NCBI GenBank assembly: GCA_032716605.1
Contig: CM064530.1
Location: 6,596,086-6,660,085 of the forward strand
Origin: Paralithodes platypus
Taxonomy: Eukaryota; Arthropoda; Malacostraca; Decapoda; Lithodidae
Direction of reading: 5' to 3'
Length of the DNA: 64,000 nucleotides
Shown: positions 53,209-62,440 of the stretch, piece after piece
How the letters are laid out: every line of letters begins with the position of its first letter
Numbering within the stretch: position 1 is the first letter of the stretch
Notes under the pieces: model-generated
The model's input: the letters and a program-made list of their open reading frames with translations, nothing else
Databases searched by the model: none
Told to the model about the DNA's origin: nothing
Translations under genes and position numbers: made by a program

Positions 53209-53572
53209 AGAGATGGTGGGGTGGTTGGTTTTACTGGTCCCCTTTCTCCCTCATGTTTAGACCCATTAGTTTCAGATTTGTATATGTTCGGCCCATTAGT
53301 TTGGCGATTTTAAGACTGTTCGCCCCATTTCTTTGTCAATATTAAGATCTTTCGTACCATTTAAGTGTGGATTTATTCCTGCCGAGCGATAGCGAGCCTG
53401 TAACATAGGAGAAACCGGTCTTGAGCCCGAACATTTGTCTACCGACAAATTTACAAATTTATCTAGAAGGGGGATCTTGGGGAAGTTTGATGGAGGTCTA
53501 AGGTGGGAACTACAAAGATAATAAATACAAATAGAAATCGACCAATAAATATACCCTTCCCCCTTCAGGCAT
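53209..53572 (+). repeat. F2 MITE
   Basis: 'gcccattagtttggcgatt', 'gagcgatagcgagcctgtaa', 'ctaccgacaaatttac', 'gatggaggtctaagg'. A short extra copy of 'cccattagttt' near the start. Confidence 0.7.
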
Positions 53573-53653
53573 TTTTTTTTTTTTTTAGTATGGATCTCAA
53601 TGAAAAGTGAGGGTAACTCGAAATGACCTAGTTTATGAGCTGTGTCCGAACTA

Positions 53654-53868
53654 TTAACTCCTTCTGTACCGACGCCGTCTTTTTTACTATGTTTTAGCTC
53701 TATTTAGACGGTTTTGTGCAGCTTACGAAGGATCGGTGGTAACAAAAAGAGTTGATAAAGATAGTTCGATGCCTTATGATGGCTAGAAATCCGACTTAAA
53801 CTAGATAAAATCGATTAGTAATAGCCAGAATATAGTTTAAAGGGCGTCACCGGTACTGAAAGGGTTAA
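53654..53868. repeat. F1 MITE, copy 8
   Basis: TTAA-CTCCTTCTGTACCG to CACCGGTACTGAAAGGG-TTAA. Confidence 0.75.
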
Positions 53869-53904
53869 TCCAGACCGTACATTGTATTTGTCTGTGAAGA
53901 GGGC

Positions 53905-53955
53905 TGTACCTTGGGCAAGACCACGTCTACAGGTGTAGAGGTGGTCTTGCCTTGG
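53905..53955. repeat. Strong hairpin
   Basis: 'ccttgggcaagaccacgtct' and 'agaggtggtcttgccttgg' are inverted around a short 'acaggtgt' loop. Confidence 0.8.
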
Positions 53956-54525
53956 TGCTGTCAGGTCAGGTGAAGGTATTGAGGGATAAGCCTTTACAAC
54001 GGCACCTCGTAGCTACTTTCTACTTTCCTATTTCCTGAAGAGTGTATAGAGAGGAGAGAAGGGGTGTTGGAGAGAGAGGAAGCTGTTGGAGTGGCTTTGA
54101 CCTTGGTGCTCTATTTGCGCCTGTGGCTGTGGGAGGAATTCTGATGAGCCCAGTCGACCAAAATACAGTGATAAGAGGAAAGGCGAGTGTCGGAGAGCAG
54201 AAATGTATGCTGTATAAATATGTGTGTATAATGGCTATAAACACACGTTATATACTTGTTGCTATGTACAGTAGCGCTAATAAGTCATGTCTCGGCTGTC
54301 ATTACGTTTGGCTCGCTCTGTGCTGTATTAATGTCGGTCAGATGGTGAATAGGGTGGGGAAGTGTAAGAATATGTTTGTATATCTCACTCAAAAGGACGA
54401 AATCATGTGTAAATATTGCCGATACCAATTATTGATCATAACATAATTGGTGCCGAGACATGACTTATTAGGCAGATTGTACAGCTACTGACAAATGTTC
54501 GCGAGCTCTTGTGATTCTCTATATA

Positions 54526-54862
54526 TTAAGGGGAGGTTTTTAGTTTGTTTCCTACTCCTCCAGCAATCTTAAAATTTCACCCCCTTGACCCCCATTCAAG
54601 ATAAATTTGTACATTTTTCGATAGAAAAATGTCCCGGCCAAAGGCCGATTACTCTTAAATTACAGGCTCGCTATCGCTCGCCAGGATATAATCGACACCT
54701 AAATGGCACGAAAGGTCTTAAAATTGACAGAATGGGGCGGAAATTCTTAAAAATCGCCAAACTAATGGGGCGAACGTCTTAAAATGTCAAAAGCAATGGG
54801 GCTAGACATGAGGGAGAAAGGGGTCAATAAAAAAAATCCCTGAAGTGGAAATCTCCCCTTAA
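54526..54862 (-). repeat. F2 MITE, minus orientation, complete
   Basis: TTAA-GGGGAGGTTTTT to GAAATCTCCCC-TTAA, with all family signatures in order. A reference copy for F2. Confidence 0.8.
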
Positions 54863-55084
54863 TAAGTACGTACGTAATGTGTATTTATAGACATATATAT
54901 TTGTTTTCTATGTGAGGGAGACAAAAGGCAGAACTGCCTGTATCGAGTCACTCTCCCAGAGTTGAAAGAGAACGGGGCCAAAATCAAGGGACGTTCGAGG
55001 CAAAATGCCTGGACACACGGAGTTTGAAGAAATTTAAGTCATAGGAAGAGGGAAAGACTGATTCTGGAGTTCCAGAGCTGATGT

Positions 55085-55235
55085 ACTGATGATGGTGAAA
55101 GTTGTAGTGATAATGACAGTAGTAGTAATGATGAGAGTAGTAGTTATGATGGTGAGAGTTGTAGTAATTATTATACTAATAGTAATTCTGATGATAGTAA
55201 TGGTGCTAGTGACTAGTAGTGATGATGGTGACCCA
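55085..55235 (+). repeat. Imperfect (GATGATAGT/GTAGTAATG)n trinucleotide-rich tract
   Basis: Runs of gat, gtagta and atgatg without a fixed unit. Reading frames on both strands are low-complexity artefacts. Confidence 0.75.
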
Positions 55236-56091
55236 TCGCAGAGTTGGGTATGCCGTTTTGATTTTGGGCAAAACGGCACGTCTACTTTAATATATGTTTA
55301 CCTGTACGTGAAGCTAATATAATGCCTCTCATAAGGTCATGCGATAACATAAATAGCAGTTATAAATACAAGTCTATCTATCTATCTATCTAAATACTAA
55401 GGCCCAATCCACACTTTTCCTCTTTTTTTATTTTTTTTTTGGGGGGGGGTCGCCGACTCAAGACAGAGCCAGAATAAGGACAACACAACAGAAAACAATG
55501 AACACACAAAAACAAAATACAAATTCACACACATCCAAGTCATACAAGTGATACCTGAGGGCTCCCTCTAGACGCCCGGTGACGTCACGAGACCAGCCCA
55601 CCATCCCCGCTCTTCCCATTGGGTAATCAAAACAAGTTGCCAAAAATCGAATTACTCATGCTTAATTTTCGCTCTGTATATTCACTTTCACCTTGAATTA
55701 TGTATGTACTGTGATTGTGTGTTGTGTATTCTATATATTAGCATGTAGAAATAGCTTTGCAATACCCAGAGTAACTGTAATTATTGAATGCCACCATATA
55801 TCGATTAGCAACTGACCGACAGCTGTTCAGTATTCAGGTGGTGGTAGGTGTGTCTGCAGTCTGCGGTAGTATGATCTTGGGAGCTGTATCCGTAGTGACT
55901 CGTTCGGTGTATAGACAGACCATACATACTAAGAACACACACACCAAAGCCACTACAACAGCTTCCTCGTTCTCCAACACCCCTTCTCCCCTCTCAATAC
56001 TTCGAAAAGTAGTTACGAGGTGGCGTTGTAAAGGCTTATCCCTCAATACTTTCACCTGACTAGAGCTCGTAATCTAGGCTACTCGTGCGTG

Positions 56092-56274
56092 ATGCTGCTA
56101 CGTATTTTATGCTCCCGTGCTGGTGCTCTGTGTAATCATGGCAACTCTGTGTGTTCTGGTGTTAGTAGAGCCGCTCTATGGAACCGTGGCTCTGGGGTGC
56201 GTGGGTGGTCCTCCTCCGGTATTGCCAAAGTACTGAGTGTTGGGATTGTGGGAGCTCCGTTTAATAAGGGTCAA
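56092..56274 (+). CDS. ARG: Mitochondrial arginase, exon 1
   Basis: ATG at 56092, donor GGTCAA/gtgagt. The first 45 residues (MLLRILCSRAGALCNHG ... RGSGVRGWSSSG) have many Arg and no Asp or Glu, as in mitochondrial targeting peptides. Then VLSVGIVGAPFNKGQ, the first strand and loop of arginases. Arginase splits L-arginine into ornithine and urea. The leader suggests the mitochondrial (ARG2-like) form, although ARG1/ARG2 orthology cannot be set from this fragment. Phase 0 out. Confidence 0.9.
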
Positions 56275-56309
56275 GTGAGTAGTTTCCTATCATTACAATA
56301 TGCGTTAAT

Positions 56310-56333
56310 AATGAACGATAAATTATATAAAAA

Positions 56334-56381
<48 letters not shown>

Positions 56382-56382
56382 C
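56310..56382. repeat. (TA)n microsatellite in arginase intron 1
   Basis: A-run followed by about 45 bp of TA repeats, 50 bp after the exon 1 donor. Confidence 0.95.
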
Positions 56383-56590
56383 ATGTATACTGTATACTCA
56401 TAATAAATATTTTAACCCCTTCAGTACCGGTGATGTCCTTTTCATTATTTTTCCAGCAATCATTAGACGTTTTTAGGACAGATGTGTAGCAATTATGAGG
56501 TTGAATACAAGGACATTAACATGAAATAGCATTGTTTTGACCATTTGATAACTTCCAAAGATATACACTGACCTATAAACCATAATATTG

Positions 56591-57008
56591 GGTCAATATA
56601 CAGGAGGCGCTACAATATAGGTAGCAAAATTCTAATGGTAGTTTTGGGTTCCTATCATCATATGCTTCATTTCTATATACTTTTTATCCCCGGGGAAAAA
56701 AAAAAAATCTTGGGATTTTTCATTTATTTTCTTGGGATTTTTTGTTTTGGTCATTAACCTAACCAAAAAACCTAACCTAACCTAACCTAATAGCCCCCAA
56801 ATACATTTAGGTTAGGTTAGGTTAGGTTTTTTGGTTAGGTTAATAAAAAAAATAAAAACAAAATCCAAGACAAAAATAAAAAACCCAAGATTTTTTGTTT
56901 TTTTCCCGGGGATAAAAAGTATATAGAAATGAAGCATATGATGATAGGAACCCAAAACTACCATTAGAATTTTGCTACCTATATTGTAGCGCCTCCTGTA
57001 TATTGACC
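56591..57008. repeat. 418-bp palindrome with telomere-like repeats near its loop
   Basis: The left arm starts GGTCAATATACAGGAGGCG and the right arm ends CGCCTCCTGTATATTGACC. The arms match almost throughout. Next to the loop (56791-56806) stand (CCTAA)x4 at 56771-56790 and (TTAGG)x4 at about 56807-56826, each followed by the 'aaccaaaaaacctaacc' phrase or its complement. It could fold into one long hairpin. It fits a foldback MITE. Confidence 0.88.
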
Positions 57009-57187
57009 TTATATTGTCTCTACATATTATACAATAATCTATACTTTATTAATTTCACCACAACACCAAACACCTCCAATGGAATTAATGAAAGCATACC
57101 TGTATATGTGATTCACCGGGATTCCAACCTGAATAATAAAGACTAAGAATATTGGGCTTGGCTTTAGTTTGCCACACTGTTTATTAC

Positions 57188-57414
57188 AATTGCCGACTTG
57201 CGAGTTTCGTTCTATAAGGAAGTTGGAGCTGTAGACAACGATATTTAACAGAATTTACAGCTAAAATACGGTCATAATACATTTATAAATACATAAAACC
57301 CAATTCACCATACCATTTATCCGGCACAAACGTACATTATTATTGCATTTCTGTTTAATATCGATGTTCACGGCTCCAACTTCCTAATGGCCTGAAACTC
57401 GCAAGTGATCAATT
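57188..57414. repeat. M1 MITE, copy 3
   Basis: 'aattgccgacttgcgagtttc' and inverted 'gaaactcgcaagtgatcaatt', with 'ataaggaagttggagctg' and its complement inside. Confidence 0.78.
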
Positions 57415-57770
57415 GCATATACTTGTTTACAGTGAAGGTTTTATGTTGCATGTTATTGTTGTGTTATTGTTATTGTTGTGTTATTGTTATTGTTGTGTTA
57501 TTGTTATTGTGTTCTTTCATTTCATACATTTTATTTTAGTAAGCGTTGTTTCCACATAGCGATTTTGATGTTGTTTTGACTTTATATTGTCTTTGTCCCA
57601 GTTGTGGTTTGACTTTGTTTGCAATTTTACATTTTAATTGTTTTGTTATTAGGTCCATGTAGTACACTCCACTATACCCTGTTCCAAATAGGCAGGCCAA
57701 AACCATGTCTATACCTCACACACGACTAGAGTAATCGAGCTAATATGTCTACCATTTGGGAATAATCAGT

Positions 57771-57776
<6 letters not shown>

Positions 57777-57802
<26 letters not shown>

Positions 57803-58339
57803 CTATATTCCAACTTACTCCCTCTCGGGCATAGGCTGAGAGCCTGGACATTCACAGCTGTACAATGAGCAGTGAAGCCCGTGAGGTCTTGTTCCAGTCT
57901 AGGGAGTGAGACATGTGAAGCACGTAGAGTACAACGAGCACCTGCCATCTTGCCTTCACATGAGGCACGGTGCTCTCTCATGGCCCGAAGCGACCCCATC
58001 TCTGAAGCCACCTCATTCCCGTGCTTCACTGTCTTTCCCCCTACACTCGGACTCTCACTCTTACACACATACACAACGCCACCTGTTGAGCAGATAACTC
58101 ACCAGGCATTGCACCCCTATAGCATATTTTGAATATGGGAATATTCATACAGTGCTATTTAATCAGGGAACAATGAGGGTATTTTATTAGCGTTTCGGTG
58201 GGCTTTGTGGTAATGCACTGATACTAGGTACAGCACAAATTCCATCCCAATAATATCTTCCCATTGATACATCGGGATTTGAACCCGGGACCTTTGGATT
58301 ACCAGGCCAGTGGCAAGACCACTCCGCCACACCTCCCCT
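57777..58339 (-). repeat. S1 SINE, copy 3, minus strand
   Basis: A T-run (poly-A tail complement) at 57777-57802, body in reverse, and the tRNA-like head at 58255-58339 ('cgggatttgaacccggga', 'gtggcaagaccactccgcc'). Confidence 0.8.
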
Positions 58340-58408
58340 GTGGCAAATTATAGCCTATAATTATGCTCTAGCCAGGGAAACATCGACACCCGAATGGCAC
58401 AACAGGTC

Positions 58409-58734
58409 TTAAGGGGAGATCTCCACTCGAGGGATTTTTTTCTTGACCCATTTCTCCCTCATGTTTAGCCCCATTGCTTTTGATATTATAAAACGTTTGC
58501 CCCATTAGTTTAGCGATTTTAAGAACTTTCACCCCATATTAAGACCTTTCGTGCCATTCAGGTGTCAATTTTATCCTGGCGAGCGATAGCGAGCCTGTAA
58601 TTTAAGAGGAACCGGCCTTCGGCCGAGACATTTTTCTACCGATAAATGTACAAATTTATCTTGAAAGGGACTCAAGGGGGTGTAATTTTAAGCTTGATGG
58701 AGGTCTAGGGAACAAACTAAATACCTCCCCTTAA
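58409..58734 (+). repeat. F2 MITE in a TTAA train
   Basis: TTAA-GGGGAGATCTCC to ACCTCCCC-TTAA. Its last TTAA (58731-58734) is the first TTAA of the next F1 copy. Confidence 0.82.
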
Positions 58735-58941
58735 CCCCTTCTGTACCGGCAACGTCGTTTTAATTATATTGTAGCTGAATTTAGACGATTTTTTGCAGTT
58801 TAAGAAGAATCTGTGGCAGTCAAAAGGGTTAAGTGAGATAGTTCGAAGCCTGTTAATTGCTGGAGACCCTTTTTAAACTTCGATAAAATCATCTGATAGT
58901 AGAAGAAGGTTAAAAGACGAAGCCGGCATAGAAGGGGTTAA
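58731..58941. repeat. F1 MITE in a TTAA train
   Basis: TTAA-CCCCTTCTGTACCGGC to GGCATAGAAGGGG-TTAA. Confidence 0.82.
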
Positions 58942-59015
58942 AATCGTCAAACTAATGGGGCTAAACATGAGGGAGAAAGGGGGTCCAGAGCAACAACACA
59001 CACACCTCCCCTTAA
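58938..59015 (-). repeat. Truncated F2 in the train
   Basis: Only 'cgtcaaactaatggggc...catgagggagaaagggggtcc...acctcccc-TTAA' remains (78 bp), between TTAA sites. Confidence 0.7.
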
Positions 59016-59110
59016 GGCCTACACTATGTAATTACTGAGGTCACTTGTTTTTGTTCAGCTCGCCACCCCAGGAATTCAACCACTTTCACTACTACTACCA
59101 CCCCGATACC

Positions 59111-59324
59111 TTTACCCCTTCAGTACCATGACGCCTCTTTACCTTTGATTCTGGCGGATATTATATGATTTTATGCAGTCTTAAGAAGGACCTATGTTAC
59201 TAAGAGGGTTTATTGAGATCGAATTTACCCATTTGAGTCGTAGAGGTAGATTACTAACTAAAGAAAATCGTCTAATGGTAACCAGAATAGGATGCAAATT
59301 ACGTCACGGTGGTGAAGGGGTTAA
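59111..59324. repeat. F1 MITE in a TTAA train
   Basis: Left end 'accccttcagtaccatgacg' (TTAA decayed to TTTA), right end GGTGGTGAAGGGG-TTAA shared with the next F2 copy. Confidence 0.75.
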
Positions 59325-59661
59325 GGGGAGATTTCCACTAGAGGGATTTTTTCTTTCTTGGCCCCTTTCTCCCTCATGTTTAGCCCCATTGCTTTTTGAG
59401 ATTTTAAGACGTTCGCCCCATTAGTTTGGCGATTTTATTAACTTTCACCCCATTTCTGTAAAATTTAAGGCCTTTTGTGCCATTTAGGTGTCGATTTTTT
59501 TTCCAGGCGAGCGATAGCGAGTCTGTAATTTAAGAGGAACCGGCCTTCGGCAGGACATGTTTCTACCGAAAAATTTAAACATTTATCTTGAAAGGGGCTC
59601 AAGGGGGTGTAATGTTAAGCTTGTTGGAGGTCTAGGGAACAAACTAAAAACCTCCCCTTAA
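59321..59661 (+). repeat. F2 MITE in a TTAA train
   Basis: Complete copy, TTAA-GGGGAGATTTCC to AACCTCCCC-TTAA. Shares both TTAA borders with F1 copies. Confidence 0.82.
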
Positions 59662-59877
59662 GCCTTGAGTACCAGTGACGTGTGTTATATTATATTCTAG
59701 CTATAATTAGACGATATTATACAGCTTAAGAAAGGAGCTGTGGTAGTTAAAAGGGTTGGTTGAGATAGTTAGTTTGAAGCCTTATTATTGCTAGAGGTCA
59801 TTTCTAAGCTGAATAAAATCGTCTAATAGTTGCTAGCATATGATGAAAAAGACGTCTCCTGGTACTGAATGTGTTAA
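59658..59877. repeat. F1 MITE in a TTAA train
   Basis: TTAA-GCCTTGAGTACCAGTGACG to CCTGGTACTGAATGTG-TTAA. A second, truncated F1-type piece follows at 59878-60050. Confidence 0.75.
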
Positions 59878-60139
59878 GACCTTCGCCACCATGTCGTAAT
59901 TTTCATCGTATTCTGGTTACCATTAGACGATTTTCTATAGTTTACAATCTACCTATGCGACTCCAATGGGTGAATACGACCTCAATAAACCCTCTTAGTA
60001 ACGTAGGTCCTTCTTAAACGGCATGGAATCATCTAGTTTTAGCCTTAACCTCGCCCAAGGCCTTCTAGACTTCTACTCTCACTCTCCCATGTTTTTTTTT
60101 TTTTTTTTTTTTTCTTTATTCCAACTACTCTATTATATT

Positions 60140-60640
60140 CCCACTCTCACTCTCCCACTTCATATTACCACTCACTCTCACTCTCCCATGTCACCACTCA
60201 CTCTCCCATGTCACCACTCACTCTCACTCTCCGATGTCACCACTCAGTCTCCCATGTTACCACTCACTGTCACTCTCCCACACCATGGCACCACTCACTC
60301 TCACTCTCCCATGGCACCACTCACTCTCACTCTCCGATGTCACCACTCAGTCTCCCATGTTACCACTCACTGTCACTCTCCCACACCATGGCACCACTCA
60401 CTCTCACTCTCCCATGGCACCACTCACTCTCACTCTCCGATGTCACCACTCAGTCTCCCATGTTACCACTCACTGTCACTCTCCCACACCATGGCACCAC
60501 TCACTCTCACTCTCCCATTTCACCACTCACTCTCCCATGTCACCACTCACTGTCACTCACCATGTCACCACTCACTCTCCCACCCCATGTCGCCACTCTC
60601 TTTCCCACCCCATGTTTCCACTCATGGAGCAAGTATGATG
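60140..60640 (+). repeat. CACTCTCACTCTCCCATG-type complex tandem array
   Basis: Short units 'caccactcactctcactctcc' vary between 'catgt', 'gatgt', 'catgg' and 'caccatgg', and a roughly 115-bp higher-order unit appears three times. Long reading frames of His/Ser/Pro/Leu come from the repeat only. Confidence 0.88.
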
Positions 60641-60748
60641 TATTATGTAGGGTTCGGCACACGAATATACTGTACAATTATATGTTACCCATTTGCACAT
60701 GAATAGACAATTTTATCTTACCCATTTCCCCCCTTCCCCACCCCTCAG

Positions 60749-60821
60749 CGAAAGGGCGGTGTGACGGAAGGACCCCAAGCCATCAGGGACACGGGCATCC
60801 TCCAGGAGCTGCAGGAGAGTG
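60749..60821 (+). CDS. ARG: Arginase, exon 2
   Basis: The acceptor is ccacccctcag/CGA and the donor GAGAGTG/gtcagt. It encodes RKGGVTEGPQAIRDTGIL, then QELQES. GGVxEGPxxlRxxGLLxxL is the conserved second segment of arginases (substrate-side loop and helix). Phase 0 in, 1 out. Confidence 0.88.
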
Positions 60822-60869
60822 GTCAGTCCCATTGTACAGTCGCTTATGATAATACGTGGTCCTCAGCTC

Positions 60870-61205
60870 AAAGTATTAAGGCAGCCCACCTCGCCTTTTT
60901 TTCTATTTCTCTCCCTCTCTCTTTAGCTTGTATCCATTCGGCCCCATTCAGCCTACTGTTTGAAGACTTTTACCCCCATCCAGGTGTTAATATATTCCTG
61001 GCGAGCGGTAGCGAGCCAGCATACTGTATATGTCATTTTGTTTTGACAGCAAGCTAAATTTGTAAATTTTTCGATAGAAAAATGTCTCCGGCGAAGCTGG
61101 ATTTCCCCATACAATGCTGGCTCGCTATCGCTCGCCAGAAAGAAATCGACACCTGGATGGGGATAAAAGTCTTAAAACGGTTGGCTGAATGGGGCCGAAT
61201 GGATA
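60870..61205. repeat. Head-to-head F2 dimer (palindrome)
   Basis: 'ggcgagcggtagcgagcca' (60995-61018) is inverted at 61105-61136 ('tggctcgctatcgctcgcc'), with further matching arms ('gtatccattcggccccattc' / 'gaatggggccgaatggatac'). Two F2-type left halves face each other. Confidence 0.75.
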
Positions 61206-61662
61206 CAAGCCAGAGAAAGAGAGAAAAGGAGAGAAAGAGAAAAAAAGCAGGTGATAAGCCTTTACAACAGCACCTCGTAGCTACTTTCTATAGTGTGACT
61301 GGAAATGTGAGGTACAGTCGGCCTAATAAGTGATTTCTCGGCACCAAGCATATTTTGTTCTATAATTGGTATCAGTAATATCTAAACAGGATCTCTTCAT
61401 TTCGAGTGAGATGTACAAACATGTTCCAACAATTACCCATCCTATTCAACATCTGACAGACATTAATACAGCACAGAGAGAGCCAAACGTAATGCCAGCT
61501 GAGACATGACTTGTTAGCGCTACCGTACATTGATGATCCTTTTCAAACACCAATCTGAACTTTACCATCCACACTAACATATTGTAATGTGGTTGTCACT
61601 TATTTTCCTCTGTTGGTAGTGTTTAATATTTTCCAAATCAATTCGAAAGACTCCTTGAGAAT

Positions 61663-61873
61663 TTAACCCCTTCAGCACGATGGCGTAATTTTAATAATAT
61701 TTGGTTACCATCAGCCGAATTTCTTGAGCTTATAGTCTACCTATAGGACTCAAAGGGGTAAATACGGTCTCGATAAACCCTCTGAGTAACATAGGTCCTT
61801 CTTAAACTGCATACAATCGTCTACTTTTACTCAGAATCAAAGGAAATAAGGCGTCATCATGCTGAAGGGTTAA
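61663..61873. repeat. F1 MITE, copy next to arginase exon 3
   Basis: TTAA-CCCCTTCAGCACGATGGCG to CATCATGCTGAAGGG-TTAA. It ends 43 bp upstream of exon 3, close to the branch point region. Confidence 0.78.
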
Positions 61874-61916
61874 TTATCTCTGAGAAATTCTGTTCTTACT
61901 GGATCCAACTTTCCAG

Positions 61917-62164
61917 GCCTTGATGTGAAAGACTACGGTGATGTGCTGCCTGAGAACCAAGAGGACGCGATCCCTTCCCGGATACAAGACGAAGGCCCCA
62001 GCGGCGAGAGACACCACCAAGCTGTCCTCACTTACAACCACCTCCTGTCCCAGCAAGTGACCCAGGTGCTGCAGGAGGGGAGAGTTTGTGTGACGTTAGG
62101 AGGAGACCACAGCACGGCCATTGGGACTATACAAGGGCATGCGAACGCAGACCCCTCGAAGCAG
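61917..62164 (+). CDS. ARG: Arginase, exon 3 with first metal-binding motif
   Basis: The acceptor is caactttccag/GC and the donor AAGCAG/gtaaca. It encodes LDVKDYGDVLPENQEDAI ... AVLTYNHLLSQQVTQVL, then GRVCVTLGGDHSTAIGTIQG. GGDHSxAxG carries the first manganese-binding His of arginases (about residue 150 here). The three exons total 168 residues in phase. The exons with DAHxD and the later Asp ligands are not in the window, so the gene continues past 64000. Confidence 0.92.
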
Positions 62165-62226
62165 GTAACATATGCTTTAACCTCTCGACTATGAGAGACC
62201 ATTCTTGACTTTTAACATTTATAAAC

Positions 62227-62440
62227 TTTGATGTTTTCTGCCCGAGAGCGAAGACGACGTGAACGCTTCCCGACTAACAGAGACACTACCAGGCCCTCCT
62301 TACTTACAATCTGCCTCCTGTCCCAGTGAGTGTCTCAGGTGCTGCAGGAGGGATTAGTTTGTGTGACGTTAGGGGGATACCACAGCACGGCCATTGGGAC
62401 TACGCAAGGGCATGCACAGGCCGATCCGTCCAAGCAGTTA
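62227..62440 (+). pseudogene. Decayed duplicate of arginase exon 3
   Basis: The segment matches the second half of exon 3: 'ctgcccgagagcgaagacgac' to 'ggccgatccgtccaagcag'. It has an internal deletion, a TGA where exon 3 has CAA (LLSQ-stop-VSQVLQEG), GGY in place of GGD before the metal-binding His, and the donor GT changed (AAGCAG/ttaaaa). No acceptor is retained. It cannot be spliced in as a working exon. Confidence 0.85.

Larger units (their letters stand above)
53967..56058. mobile_element. TE-like unit with about 130-bp terminal inverted repeats
   Basis: Left 'caggtgaaggtattgaggg' ... 'ggggtgttggagaga' is inverted at the right end ('ttctccaacacccctt' ... 'ccctcaatactttcacctg'). No transposase is visible. 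An F2 copy (54526-54862) and the dispersed repeat at 54900-55080 are nested inside. Related pieces are at 61248-61510. Its right end is 33 bp from the arginase ATG. Confidence 0.55.

Noticed and set aside
60023..60706. Long His/Ser/Pro-rich proteins in three frames
   Set aside because: Pure product of the CACTCTC-type tandem array.
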